The position numbers were made by a program, and so were the translations under genes. A DNA stretch of 64,000 bases, taken from assembly GCA_016743945.1 (NCBI GenBank), contig JADGFI010000006.1, positions 1 to 64,000 on the forward strand, written 5' to 3'. Below the pieces are notes generated by a model. The model was given only the letters and a program-made list of their open reading frames with translations. It had not been told where the DNA came from and did no database searches. Below, one piece after another: positions 18,448 to 26,698 of the stretch. Source of the DNA: Desulfobacteraceae bacterium. GTDB lineage: Bacteria; Desulfobacterota; Desulfobacteria; Desulfobacterales; Desulfobacteraceae. Position 1 is the first letter of the stretch. The number at the start of each line of letters is the position of its first letter.

Positions 18448-19281
18448 CTATTTGAGTTTTTCAAGCTCTCCTTCAACCATTTTGTAGGTGTGCTTATCTT
18501 CCGGAAAACGCTTGTTCTTCGTGTCGTTGACATATTCGGTGAAGGCTTTTATCGTTTTTTCCCCCAGATTTTCATACTTTTTAACAAATTTGGGTGTAAA
18601 GGCCTGGAAGATACCCAGAACATCGCTGCAAATCATGAGCTGTCCGTCGGCATCGACTCCGGCCCCAATGCTATAGACAGGAATCTTCAATGTGTCTTTG
18701 ATGATTTTGCAAACTTCAGGCGGAACCGCTTCCACAAGCAGGGAAAACGCACCGGCTTCCTGAATTGCCTTTGCATCTTCAATCAATTGGGTGGCTGTTT
18801 CCGCAGTTCTGCCCTGGGCTTTGAAACCACCCTGCTGACCGGAACTCTGGGGGGTGAGACCAATATGCCCCATGACCAGCATGCCGCCGTCTGTAATCGC
18901 CTTTATCTGAGGACAGACCCTTTTGCCACCTTCAAGTTTTATGGCATCGACTCCGGCCTCCTTGTGAAATCTTCCTGCATTTCTCACCGCATCTTCAACA
19001 GATACCTGGTAGGAAAGAAAAGGCATGTCGCCAACTATAAATGTTTTTGAAGCACCGCGTCTGACCGCTTCACTGTGGTAGATGCACTGATCCATTGTTA
19101 CGGGGATGGTGCCCTCATAACCGTAGATGCACATTCCAAGAGAATCCCCCACAAGAATCATGTCAATCCCGGCCTGTTCTGCAAAATTTGCAGTCCAGTA
19201 ATCATAGGATGTGATCCATGCCGCCTTTTCTCCTTGGGTTTTCATCTTTTGTAAATCAAGACTCGACAGTTTCTTTTTCAT
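18448..19281 (-). CDS. panB: 3-methyl-2-oxobutanoate hydroxymethyltransferase (PanB family)
   Basis: A 277-aa PanB-family protein. PanB adds a hydroxymethyl group from 5,10-methylene-THF to a 2-oxo acid, normally making ketopantoate for pantothenate synthesis. Metal and substrate motifs are present: ITSYDYWTANFAEQAG, LVGDSLGMCIYG, AIKLEGGKRVCPQI, MGHIGLTPQS and LVEAVPPEV with the catalytic glutamate. The start at 19281 is chosen over one nine codons upstream because AGAGGA precedes it. No panC or panD is nearby and the gene lies in a catabolic unit, so it may be a paralogue acting on another 2-oxo acid. Family certain, physiological role open. Confidence 0.85.
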   Translation of the reverse strand: MKKKLSSLDLQKMKTQGEKAAWITSYDYWTANFAEQAGIDMILVGDSLGMCIYGYEGTIPVTMDQCIYHSEAVRRGASKTFIVGDMPFLSYQVSVEDAVRNAGRFHKEAGVDAIKLEGGKRVCPQIKAITDGGMLVMGHIGLTPQSSGQQGGFKAQGRTAETATQLIEDAKAIQEAGAFSLLVEAVPPEVCKIIKDTLKIPVYSIGAGVDADGQLMICSDVLGIFQAFTPKFVKKYENLGEKTIKAFTEYVNDTKNKRFPEDKHTYKMVEGELEKLK

Positions 19282-19323
19282 AAATATCCTCTTTTCTATT
19301 GGATTCAATATCGTTGTTTTAGT

Positions 19324-20097
19324 TTATTGATTCAATTGTCCCAATTGCCTGGACAGTTCATGACAACTCTTTTTTAGGTTTTCCTGAACTTCATCCACGC
19401 GCTCTTTTGTCATCCTCATGGTAGGCCCTGAAACACTTATGGCATAGGGCACGGCTCCGGTTTTATCGAACACAGGAGCTGCAATACATCTCAGCCCTGA
19501 TACCAATTCCTCATCATCCACAGCAAACCCCTGTTCTCTAACCTTTTCCAATTCTTTTTTCAGTTCATCAACCGAAGAGATGCAGTTGGGTCCCATGGGC
19601 TTGAACTCAACGGTAGACAAAAGCGAGTCAAGCTCCTCCGGATCCATAAAAGCAATAATTGTTTTTCCAAGAGCTGAGCAATAAACCGGCGCAGAAGAGC
19701 CAATTGGAGAATCCACGCGAAGGATTTCTTTACTGTCAATTTTTTCCAGATGAAAAATATTATGGCCGTCTCTGACTCCCAGATTAATGGTTTCGCCAAA
19801 AGCTTTGGAAAGAGCTTTCATATAAGGGAGTGCAATATTTTTGATCCCCAGACGGTTGGAACGCTTCATTCCAAATTCAAGCATCTTAAATGTCAGGTGA
19901 TATTTGTTGCTCCGATTTTGCTCAACATAGCCAAGTTCTTTGAGAGTGGCTAGAAAACGATGACTTCCGGTTCTGTTTTGTCCGAGATGACGCGCGACTT
20001 CACTTACGCTGAGTTCTCCTTTTTCAGCAAGAAGCTCCAGAACATCAAGCCCTTTAGCAAGTGAGCTGATAAAAAAATATTTTTTATCGTTGGTCAT
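19324..20097 (-). CDS. IclR family transcriptional regulator
   Basis: A 257-aa regulator with an N-terminal winged helix (KGLDVLELLAEKGELSVSEV, then RTGSHRFLATLKELGYVEQ) and a C-terminal effector-binding domain (SALGKTIIAFMDPEEL and GLRCIAAPVFD). IclR proteins often control the adjacent catabolic genes in response to a pathway metabolite. It is the first gene of the unit, 42 bp upstream of panB, so it is probably co-transcribed and controls the unit as well as itself. The ATG at 20097 has GAGAGGAGGG just before it. A TATAAT (20121-20126 on the minus strand) could be the -10 element, without a good -35. Confidence 0.92.
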   Translation of the reverse strand: MTNDKKYFFISSLAKGLDVLELLAEKGELSVSEVARHLGQNRTGSHRFLATLKELGYVEQNRSNKYHLTFKMLEFGMKRSNRLGIKNIALPYMKALSKAFGETINLGVRDGHNIFHLEKIDSKEILRVDSPIGSSAPVYCSALGKTIIAFMDPEELDSLLSTVEFKPMGPNCISSVDELKKELEKVREQGFAVDDEELVSGLRCIAAPVFDKTGAVPYAISVSGPTMRMTKERVDEVQENLKKSCHELSRQLGQLNQ

Positions 20098-20336
20098 AAT
20101 CCCTCCTCTCAAAAGTGTTCATTATATGTGACGCTTAGTCTCAATGCGTTACAAATTGATTAAACTATAAGGATTCGCGTTTGTCAAGGATAAAGTTTTG
20201 GCCATCGTCCCATGGGTGACACCACAAACTTTTAACGAGAGAAAAATCCCTGGTCACATAAGAAATAGCCATTCACCCGGAATGGCATATGAAAGTCACC
20301 GTCATCCTAAAAACACCCATCAGACACAAATGAACA

Positions 20337-20474
20337 TTACCAACAACTTTCTCTCAAAAAAAAATAAATCCGCAGTCGTTTGGGGATCATTTCCATGAGT
20401 TGGGGACCACCTGCCAGATATTCGGTAAACAGATCCGCTACAATTGCTTCAGGCAACTGCTGCATTATAGCCAT
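20337..20474 (-). CDS. Possible 45-aa protein of unknown function
   Basis: In the 580-bp gap between the regulator and glnS, a 45-codon frame begins MAIMQQLPEAIVADLFTEYL and has AGGAG ten bases upstream. The first 33 codons look coding; the end (IYFFLRESCW) does not, so this could be the start of a decayed gene. No family is recognised. The rest of the gap 20113-20619 shows nothing I can support. Confidence 0.25.
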   Translation of the reverse strand: MAIMQQLPEAIVADLFTEYLAGGPQLMEMIPKRLRIYFFLRESCW

Positions 20475-20619
20475 AAGTGATATGCTCCTCATAAAGGTTG
20501 CACCTATGCAAGATAATGAACTCCATATTCACCTTATAAAAGGACATAACTGTTTGCCCACAAATTCTAAGAGAATGGACTAATATACAAGGAGAAACTT
20601 TCTCTCTTTTCTCCCGGCG

Positions 20620-20649
20620 TTGAATATGATAATTATTTGAGTGTATATT
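20620..20649 (+). promoter_or_regulatory. Candidate sigma-70 promoter for glnS
   Basis: TTGAAT and TATATT are separated by 18 bases. Transcription would begin near 20656, about 20 bases before the glnS start codon. Consensus match only. Confidence 0.4.
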
Positions 20650-20675
20650 TAAATCCAACTCATAAAGAGGGACAA

Positions 20676-22403
20676 ATGGAAGAAGAGAATAAAAAAGGAC
20701 ATTTCATAGAATCCATCATCAAACAGGATCTTGAAAACAATAAAAACAACGGCCGGGTGACCACCCGGTTTCCACCGGAACCCAATGGGTATCTCCACAT
20801 CGGACATGCAAAATCCATTTGCCTTAATTTTAATATGGCCAAACAATTCAATGGCACCTGCAATTTAAGATTTGATGATTCCAACCCGGCCAAGGAAAAA
20901 CAAATCTATATCGACTCCATAAAAAACACGGTGAATTGGCTGGGCTTTGAGTTTAAAACCCCCTTTTTTGCCTCGGATTATTTTGATACCCTCCATGGAT
21001 TTGCCGTCCAATTAATCCGCAAGGGAAAGGCCTATGTCTGCAGCCTTTCCCCGGAACAAATGAGAGAACACCGGGGAACCCTGACTGAAAAGGGGAAAAA
21101 CAGCCCCTTTCGGAATAGGTCAATTGAAGAAAACCTGGACCTGTTCGAGCGAATGAAAAACGGAGAGTTCGAAGAAGGCGAGCATACCCTCAGGGCCAAG
21201 ATTGATATGGGATCCCCCAATATCAATCTTCGGGATCCCATCCTCTACCGGGTAAAAAAAGCCAGTCACCCCAGAACAAAAGACAAGTGGTGCATCTACC
21301 CCATGTACGATTTCACCCATTCTTTGTCTGATTCCCTGGAAGGCATTACCCATAGTTTGTGCAGTCTTGAGTTTGAGGACCACCGCCCTTTGTACGACTG
21401 GGTCCTTTCCACCTTGGAAACTCCCTGCCATCCCCAGCAGATCGAATTTGCCCGGATGAATATCAATTATACCGTTCTGAGCAAACGGAAACTTCAGCTC
21501 CTGGTGGATCAAAACAAGGTTACAGGATGGGATGATCCCAGGCTCCCCACCCTGGAAGGGATGCGAAGAAGGGGCTATACCCCCGAGGCCATCAAAAATT
21601 TTTGCAACATCATCGGGGTATCCAAAAAAGACAGCCGCATTGACATGGGCCTGCTCGAATCCTGCCTCAGGGATGACCTCAATGAACGATCCCCCCGGGT
21701 AATGGGTGTTTTAAAGCCGTTAAAGGTGACCATTGAAAATTATCCCGACCAAACAGAAACGCTCACCGCCATGAATCACCCCCAGCGAGAAGAGATGGGC
21801 AAGCGGTCCATCACCTTTTCCAAAGAGATCTATGTGGAACAGGATGATTTCATGGAAGATCCGCCCAAAAAATTCTTCCGCCTGGGACCGGGAAGAGAAG
21901 TCCGCCTCAGGTATGCCTATTTTGTAACCTGCAAAGAGGTGATCAAAAATGATCAGGGCGAAGTGATTGAGCTTATCTGCACCTATGATCCCCAGACAAA
22001 GGGAGGCAACGCCCCGGACGGCAGAAAGGTCAAGGGCACCATCCACTGGGTCAATGCCAATGACTGCCTGGATGCAGAAGTCCGCCTCTATGACAGATTG
22101 TTCAAGGATGAGAACCCGGAACAGGGGAACCAGGATTTTATGGAGAACCTGAACCCGGATTCCCTTAAGGTTCTCCCGAACTGCAAGCTTGAAAAAAGTC
22201 TTGAGACCGCCACTTCAAAAACCATATACCAGTTTGAACGTCTGGGCTATTTCTGCCGGGATTCAAAAGAGTGCCAGACCAATACCCCGGTATTTAACCG
22301 GACGGTCACCCTGCGGGATGCCTGGGCAAAAATGGCCGTAAAACAACCCTCGAAAAAACCTGTCAACCCCAACAAAAAACAAAAAATTAAACCGAAAAAT
22401 TAA
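20676..22403 (+). CDS. glnS: Glutaminyl-tRNA synthetase
   Basis: A 575-aa class I synthetase that charges tRNA-Gln with glutamine. Signatures are FPPEPNGYLHIGHAKSICLN (HIGH motif) and VLSKRKL (the KMSKS counterpart), followed by the two C-terminal anticodon-binding beta-barrels (FRLGPGREVRLRYAYFVTC). The start at 20676 is taken because AGAGGG precedes it; an in-frame TTG at 20637 would add 13 unlikely residues. The length matches the family. It is a single-gene unit with its own promoter and terminator. Confidence 0.96.
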   Translation: MEEENKKGHFIESIIKQDLENNKNNGRVTTRFPPEPNGYLHIGHAKSICLNFNMAKQFNGTCNLRFDDSNPAKEKQIYIDSIKNTVNWLGFEFKTPFFASDYFDTLHGFAVQLIRKGKAYVCSLSPEQMREHRGTLTEKGKNSPFRNRSIEENLDLFERMKNGEFEEGEHTLRAKIDMGSPNINLRDPILYRVKKASHPRTKDKWCIYPMYDFTHSLSDSLEGITHSLCSLEFEDHRPLYDWVLSTLETPCHPQQIEFARMNINYTVLSKRKLQLLVDQNKVTGWDDPRLPTLEGMRRRGYTPEAIKNFCNIIGVSKKDSRIDMGLLESCLRDDLNERSPRVMGVLKPLKVTIENYPDQTETLTAMNHPQREEMGKRSITFSKEIYVEQDDFMEDPPKKFFRLGPGREVRLRYAYFVTCKEVIKNDQGEVIELICTYDPQTKGGNAPDGRKVKGTIHWVNANDCLDAEVRLYDRLFKDENPEQGNQDFMENLNPDSLKVLPNCKLEKSLETATSKTIYQFERLGYFCRDSKECQTNTPVFNRTVTLRDAWAKMAVKQPSKKPVNPNKKQKIKPKN

Positions 22404-22420
22404 GCCGAAAGAAAAAAAGA

Positions 22421-22452
22421 GCCGCTGGAATCATTTTCCAGCGGCCTTTTTT
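22421..22452 (+). terminator. Rho-independent terminator after glnS
   Basis: A perfect 8-bp GC-rich stem (GCCGCTGG with CCAGCGGC) with a 9-base loop is followed by CTTTTTT. It starts 17 bases after the glnS stop codon. Confidence 0.92.
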
Positions 22453-22476
22453 AAGTGTCACTTTTTTTGTACCGGT

Positions 22477-22572
22477 TTTATATGAAACTTTGGCCAAAAC
22501 ATTGCAATTATAAGAGTTTCCTTTTTTTATTGAGGCGAGAGCAAATACCATGCTCCGGCCATGCCGGTTATT
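22477..22572 (+). repeat. Dispersed intergenic repeat A, copy 2
   Basis: This is the partner of the element at 250-341, in the same orientation, with GAAACT, GGCCAAAACATTGCAA, AGAGTTTC and the block GCAAATACCATGCTCCGGCC in the same order. It follows the glnS terminator and runs over the cysS stop codon at 22568-22570. The element has therefore supplied the last codons or the stop of cysS, or arose by copying that end. Confidence 0.7.
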
Positions 22573-24001
22573 CAACTGTCCAGGTGGTTCCCTGGGGTCC
22601 GTCCTCTAGGATAATATTCATCTCCTGAAGTTGATCCCGGATCTCATCGGCCCTGGCAAAATTCTTTTCTGCCCTTGCTGTCATCCGCTGTTCAATCAAA
22701 TCATCCACCACGGTCGGATCAATGGCCATGTCCGCCACGCCCTTGTCTTTCTTGGTTTTAAAATAGTCTCCGGGGTTCACAAGGAAAATGCCCAGAATTT
22801 TGGCGATGGACAAAATATCTGCATGGACCTGGGCCAGGGTCTCACACCCATCAGATTCGGGATTGTTATGGGTGCGATCCAGCAATCTGTTCCCCTTTTT
22901 CACGGCCTCAAACACCAGCCCCAGGGCCTTTGCCGAATTAAAATCATCGTTCATGGCATGAACAAATCCCGCCCACAATTCCCCGGGCTTTTTGGGTTCC
23001 AAAACCATGTTGGTCTCTTCAAGTCTTTCCAGAAAGGCATAAATCCGATCCAGCCCCAGGGAAATTTCGCGCATGGAATCCTCATTGTAATCAATGGGGC
23101 TTCGATAGTGTTTGGACAATAAAAACAACCGGATAACTTCAGGGGAATAATCAGCCAAAACTTCTTTGATCATGGTAAAATTGCCAAGAGACTTGGACAT
23201 TTTTTCATTGTCAATATCCACAAATCCGTTGTGGATCCAATACTTTACAAACTGGCATCCAAAGACTGCCTCGCTCTGGGCAATCTCATTTTCATGGTGG
23301 GGAAATATCAGATCCTTGCCCCCGCCGTGGATATCAAAACTTTTTCCCAGATACTCATAGCTCATGGCCGAACATTCGATGTGCCAGCCGGGTCGACCAC
23401 GACCCCAGGGACTTTCCCAGAATGGCTCTCCTGGTTTTGCCGGTTTCCACAGGGTAAAATCCAATGGGCTTTGTTTTTTTTCATCCACGGCAATTCTGGC
23501 ACCGGCCCGCATATCATCGGGGTTCCGGCCGGACAATTTGCCATATTCTTTAAAGGAATCAATGGAAAAATAAACATCTCCGCCTTCCACATGGTAGGCC
23601 TTGCCCTTGTCAATAAGCATCAAGATAAAATCAATGATGTGCCGGATATGTTGTGTGGCCTTGGGTGACATGGTCGGCCGAAGCACATTCAAAGCGTCCA
23701 TTTCATTGTGGAACTCATCAATATATTTTTCCGTAATCTCAGTACACGAGTCCCCGGTCTCATTGGCTTTTTTAATGATCTTATCATCCACGTCTGTAAA
23801 ATTTCTCACATAGGTGACCTCATAATCAAGCCGGGTCAGCCACCGGTAAACCATATCAAAGACCACCACAGAACGGGCATGGCCGATATGGCTGGTGTCA
23901 TAGACCGTGGGGCCGCATACATACATACCGACTTTGCCTTCATGGATGGGAATAAATTCTTCTTTTTTACCCTTCAAGGTATTGTAAACTTTTAAACTCA
24001 T
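22568..24001 (-). CDS. cysS: Cysteinyl-tRNA synthetase
   Basis: A 477-aa class I synthetase for tRNA-Cys. The motif YVCGPTVYDTSHIGHARS contains both the first zinc cysteine and the HIGH sequence. WHIECSAM and HHENEIAQSEA supply the other zinc ligands, and KMSKSLGNF is the KMSKS loop. The length is typical. It follows ispF by 27 bp on the same strand, and the two probably form one transcript. Its stop codon is inside repeat A copy 2. Confidence 0.96.
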   Translation of the reverse strand: MSLKVYNTLKGKKEEFIPIHEGKVGMYVCGPTVYDTSHIGHARSVVVFDMVYRWLTRLDYEVTYVRNFTDVDDKIIKKANETGDSCTEITEKYIDEFHNEMDALNVLRPTMSPKATQHIRHIIDFILMLIDKGKAYHVEGGDVYFSIDSFKEYGKLSGRNPDDMRAGARIAVDEKKQSPLDFTLWKPAKPGEPFWESPWGRGRPGWHIECSAMSYEYLGKSFDIHGGGKDLIFPHHENEIAQSEAVFGCQFVKYWIHNGFVDIDNEKMSKSLGNFTMIKEVLADYSPEVIRLFLLSKHYRSPIDYNEDSMREISLGLDRIYAFLERLEETNMVLEPKKPGELWAGFVHAMNDDFNSAKALGLVFEAVKKGNRLLDRTHNNPESDGCETLAQVHADILSIAKILGIFLVNPGDYFKTKKDKGVADMAIDPTVVDDLIEQRMTARAEKNFARADEIRDQLQEMNIILEDGPQGTTWTVE

Positions 24002-24028
24002 TTTTCTTTTCCCTAGGGAATGCGCATA

Positions 24029-24520
24029 TTATTCAATGGTGCGTATTAATAGTGTTGTCTGGGCGGCAATACCCTCTTTTCTTCCGACAAACCCAAGCGT
24101 CTCTGTTGTGGTTGCCTTTATATTTACAAGGCCCGGGTCCAAATTAAGCACACTGGCGATGTTTTCTGCCATCGCCCGTTTGTGGGGGCTGAGTTTTGGT
24201 GCCTGGGCAAAGAGGATACAATCCATATTAACAATTTCATATCCTTTTCCCACAAGAAGATCCTTGCATTCCCCAAGGAGGATAAGGCTTGAAACCCCCT
24301 TGTACCGGGGATCCGTGTCAGGGAAATGGTCTCCGATATCCCCAAGGCCAGCAGCCCCTAAAATGGCATCACACACCGAGTGAGTCAATACATCTGCATC
24401 GGAATGACCCTTTAGCCCTTTTTCATGGTCAATCTTCACGCCGCCGATGATCAGATCCCGGCCGAAAACCAGCTGGTGGATATCCATTCCTGATCCTATT
24501 TTTATATCCAATTTTGTCAT
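24029..24520 (-). CDS. ispF: 2-C-methyl-D-erythritol 2,4-cyclodiphosphate synthase
   Basis: A 163-aa IspF, the fifth enzyme of the MEP (non-mevalonate) isoprenoid pathway, acting as a trimer with zinc at the active site. The metal ligands are in GMDIHQL and the conserved KGHSDADVLTHSVCDA. The later block NIKATTTETLGFVGRKEGI is also diagnostic. It stands alone, without ispD fused or adjacent, and is followed by cysS, a frequent neighbour of ispD/ispF genes. Confidence 0.95.
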   Translation of the reverse strand: MTKLDIKIGSGMDIHQLVFGRDLIIGGVKIDHEKGLKGHSDADVLTHSVCDAILGAAGLGDIGDHFPDTDPRYKGVSSLILLGECKDLLVGKGYEIVNMDCILFAQAPKLSPHKRAMAENIASVLNLDPGLVNIKATTTETLGFVGRKEGIAAQTTLLIRTIE

Positions 24521-24678
24521 GCCTTAAAATATCTATCCTTTTTTAAATCCTGCAAGCAAAAAAAATATAAAATATTATATTTGCCTTTTCTTTAAAAGTC
24601 AAAGTGTTGCCAACCCGTCTGTTTTTTGGTACCAGGAGAGCTTGTCTTGGTAAAAATGGGAAAATGAAAGGAATATAC

Positions 24679-26004
24679 ATGAAAAAAATTCTTCTTACTC
24701 TTGTCTTGATTCTAATGATTGCGGGAATCGGCTCACCTATTATCAGCGGGATGATGATGGAGCGAGTGGTCAAAAACGCGGTTGATAATATAAATTCAAC
24801 CCAGGGGGACACAGGCTCTGATATAGCCCTTAGCATTGTTCAATATGATCGGAATTTTTTATCTTCTAAAATTGAATGGAAGATTAGTCTAGGCTCCCTT
24901 GGTAAAATTTACGGCATTGATAACATTGTCTTGATTGAACGTGCCAAACACGGAATTTTAGAAATTACATCCAAGACAAGTCTTGAGAAAAACCGCTGGT
25001 TTTCAACATTTATTGAAAACCAGCCGGAGGGAAAAAATCCCCTGGACATCCAAACCCGGTATGAAATTCTGGGCAATATAAAATCAAGTCTTACCCTGGA
25101 GGGGTTTTCAATCAAGAAAGGGACCGGGCTTGTGGATATCTTGCCAGCACACCTTTTTATCCAGAGTGACAAGAAAGCTAAAAACTTCATTTTCAAAGGC
25201 AATTGGGAGGGAATGACGGCTCCCGGAAAAATCAAATTGGCTGGGGTTTTCCTTGATTCAACCCAGGATAAAATATCCCCCTATATATGGCAGGGGAAAA
25301 CCTCGATATCAGCCGAGCATATCTCCTTGGGTGACGGCCAAAAGCATATGGCGATCAAAGGGTTAACATCCGACACCACCATGGCCTATGATAAAAAAGA
25401 GAATTCAATATCCCTTGGAATGGCCTATGGAATAGCCAGCATCAAATCCCAGGAAGACACTATTTTGGATGCCTTTGTCCGATTGGGCATAAATGAAATA
25501 GATGCCCAGGGGTATGAAGACCTTGCAAAAATCTATTCCAGGGAAACAAATCATATCATGAAAAATATTGCCGGGTCACAGCAAAGCCCCGATGATATGC
25601 CAGGGTATATAAAGGATATGATGGGAAGGAATGCGCCCCAATTGATCGCAGCCTGTGAAAAATTATTAAGAAAAGGATTTGAAATCAAGATAGCAGATCT
25701 TAAGGCCCGGCTGCCCCAGGGAGAAATTAAGGGGGATATCTCCCTAAGCCTGAACCAGGACATGACAATGGTCCAGTTCATCCCAGTTGCCATGCAGCCC
25801 GCCGCAGCCCTTGAACTTTTTTCTTTTAAATCTGATATTTGTATCCCCCATGGACTCACAGGGGACAACCCCAACCTGCTTTCGCCTGTATATCCCGGGA
25901 TGAAGACCGGCCTGTTCCTGAAAAAAGAGGACAATTTGATCCATAGTGCAAAAACAAGAGATGGAAAACTCTTTGTCAATGGACAAGAAGTGCTGTTCAA
26001 TTGA
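24679..26004 (+). CDS. DUF945 (YdgA-like) membrane-anchored protein
   Basis: A 441-aa protein with an N-terminal signal anchor (KKILLTLVLILMIAGIGSP) and a long extracytoplasmic domain of the DUF945/YdgA type. It resembles AsmA-like lipid-transport folds in its repeated amphipathic strands (IEWKISLGSLGKIYG, LPQGEIKGDISLSLNQD). The start at 24679 is favoured by AAAGGA six bases upstream; an ATG at 24664 is possible. It is monocistronic, with divergent ispF upstream and tag downstream after 120 bp. Function is unknown for the family beyond envelope-related roles. Confidence 0.7.
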   Translation: MKKILLTLVLILMIAGIGSPIISGMMMERVVKNAVDNINSTQGDTGSDIALSIVQYDRNFLSSKIEWKISLGSLGKIYGIDNIVLIERAKHGILEITSKTSLEKNRWFSTFIENQPEGKNPLDIQTRYEILGNIKSSLTLEGFSIKKGTGLVDILPAHLFIQSDKKAKNFIFKGNWEGMTAPGKIKLAGVFLDSTQDKISPYIWQGKTSISAEHISLGDGQKHMAIKGLTSDTTMAYDKKENSISLGMAYGIASIKSQEDTILDAFVRLGINEIDAQGYEDLAKIYSRETNHIMKNIAGSQQSPDDMPGYIKDMMGRNAPQLIAACEKLLRKGFEIKIADLKARLPQGEIKGDISLSLNQDMTMVQFIPVAMQPAAALELFSFKSDICIPHGLTGDNPNLLSPVYPGMKTGLFLKKEDNLIHSAKTRDGKLFVNGQEVLFN

Positions 26005-26125
26005 GGCTGAGAACAAATCATTCATCTTCCATGGGCTGCTATTCTTGGTTTTTATATTGGTAAAATACCCATGAATATTGTATATGTCTTCCATGAACCC
26101 AGGAACAAATAAAGGACAAATAAAA

Positions 26126-26698
26126 ATGGAACGATGCAATTGGGTGACCCAAGATCCTGTGTATATCCATTACCATGACACTGAATGGGGGGTTCCGGTT
26201 CACGATGACAGAACCCTGTTTGAATTTCTTATCCTTGAGGGCGCCCAGGCAGGTCTCGCCTGGATCACCATACTAAAAAAAAGAGAGGGATATAAAAAGG
26301 CATTTGCCGATTTTGATCCTGAACAAGTGGCAGGGTTCACCCCAAAAAAGATTAACCAGCTCCTCTTGAACCCGGGAATTATCCGAAACAAACTCAAGGT
26401 CAATGCAGCCGTCACCAATGCCCGGGCCTTTTTAAACGTCCAAGAGGAGTTTGGATCCTTTGACACCTATGCCTGGCAGTTTGTTGACGGGAAACAAATC
26501 GTCAACACCTTTACCAGAACGGATCAGATGCCTGCCACCTCAAAAGAATCAGATCTCTTTTCAAAAAACCTGAAGCAACGGGGCTTTAAATTTACCGGGT
26601 CCACCATTGTCTATGCCTACATGCAGGCCACAGGCATGGTCAACGACCATTTGGTATCTTGTTTCCGATACCATGACGCAATGGAGAAACACATATGA
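26126..26698 (+). CDS. tag: DNA-3-methyladenine glycosylase I
   Basis: A 190-aa base-excision repair glycosylase that removes 3-methyladenine from alkylated DNA. The zinc ligands of the Tag family are all present: C4 in MERCNW, H17 in HYHDTEWG, and a C-terminal His and Cys in DHLVSCFRYH. The segment GAQAGLAWITILKKREGYKK is the family core. The start at 26126 is chosen by AAAGGA nine bases upstream and by the need for Cys4. It overlaps the next gene by four bases (ATGA), starting a tag-nnr-tsaE-lysC run. Confidence 0.95.
   Translation: MERCNWVTQDPVYIHYHDTEWGVPVHDDRTLFEFLILEGAQAGLAWITILKKREGYKKAFADFDPEQVAGFTPKKINQLLLNPGIIRNKLKVNAAVTNARAFLNVQEEFGSFDTYAWQFVDGKQIVNTFTRTDQMPATSKESDLFSKNLKQRGFKFTGSTIVYAYMQATGMVNDHLVSCFRYHDAMEKHI

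Noticed and set aside
18448..19281. Reading the PanB gene as a simple pantothenate-synthesis gene
   Set aside because: This is not excluded, but the absence of panC/panD and its place inside a catabolic unit make that an unsafe default; it is reported as family-level only.
20198..20398. A 66-codon plus-strand frame upstream of glnS
   Set aside because: No ribosome-binding site and no protein-like pattern; it lies in a gap with only weak coding signs on the other strand.
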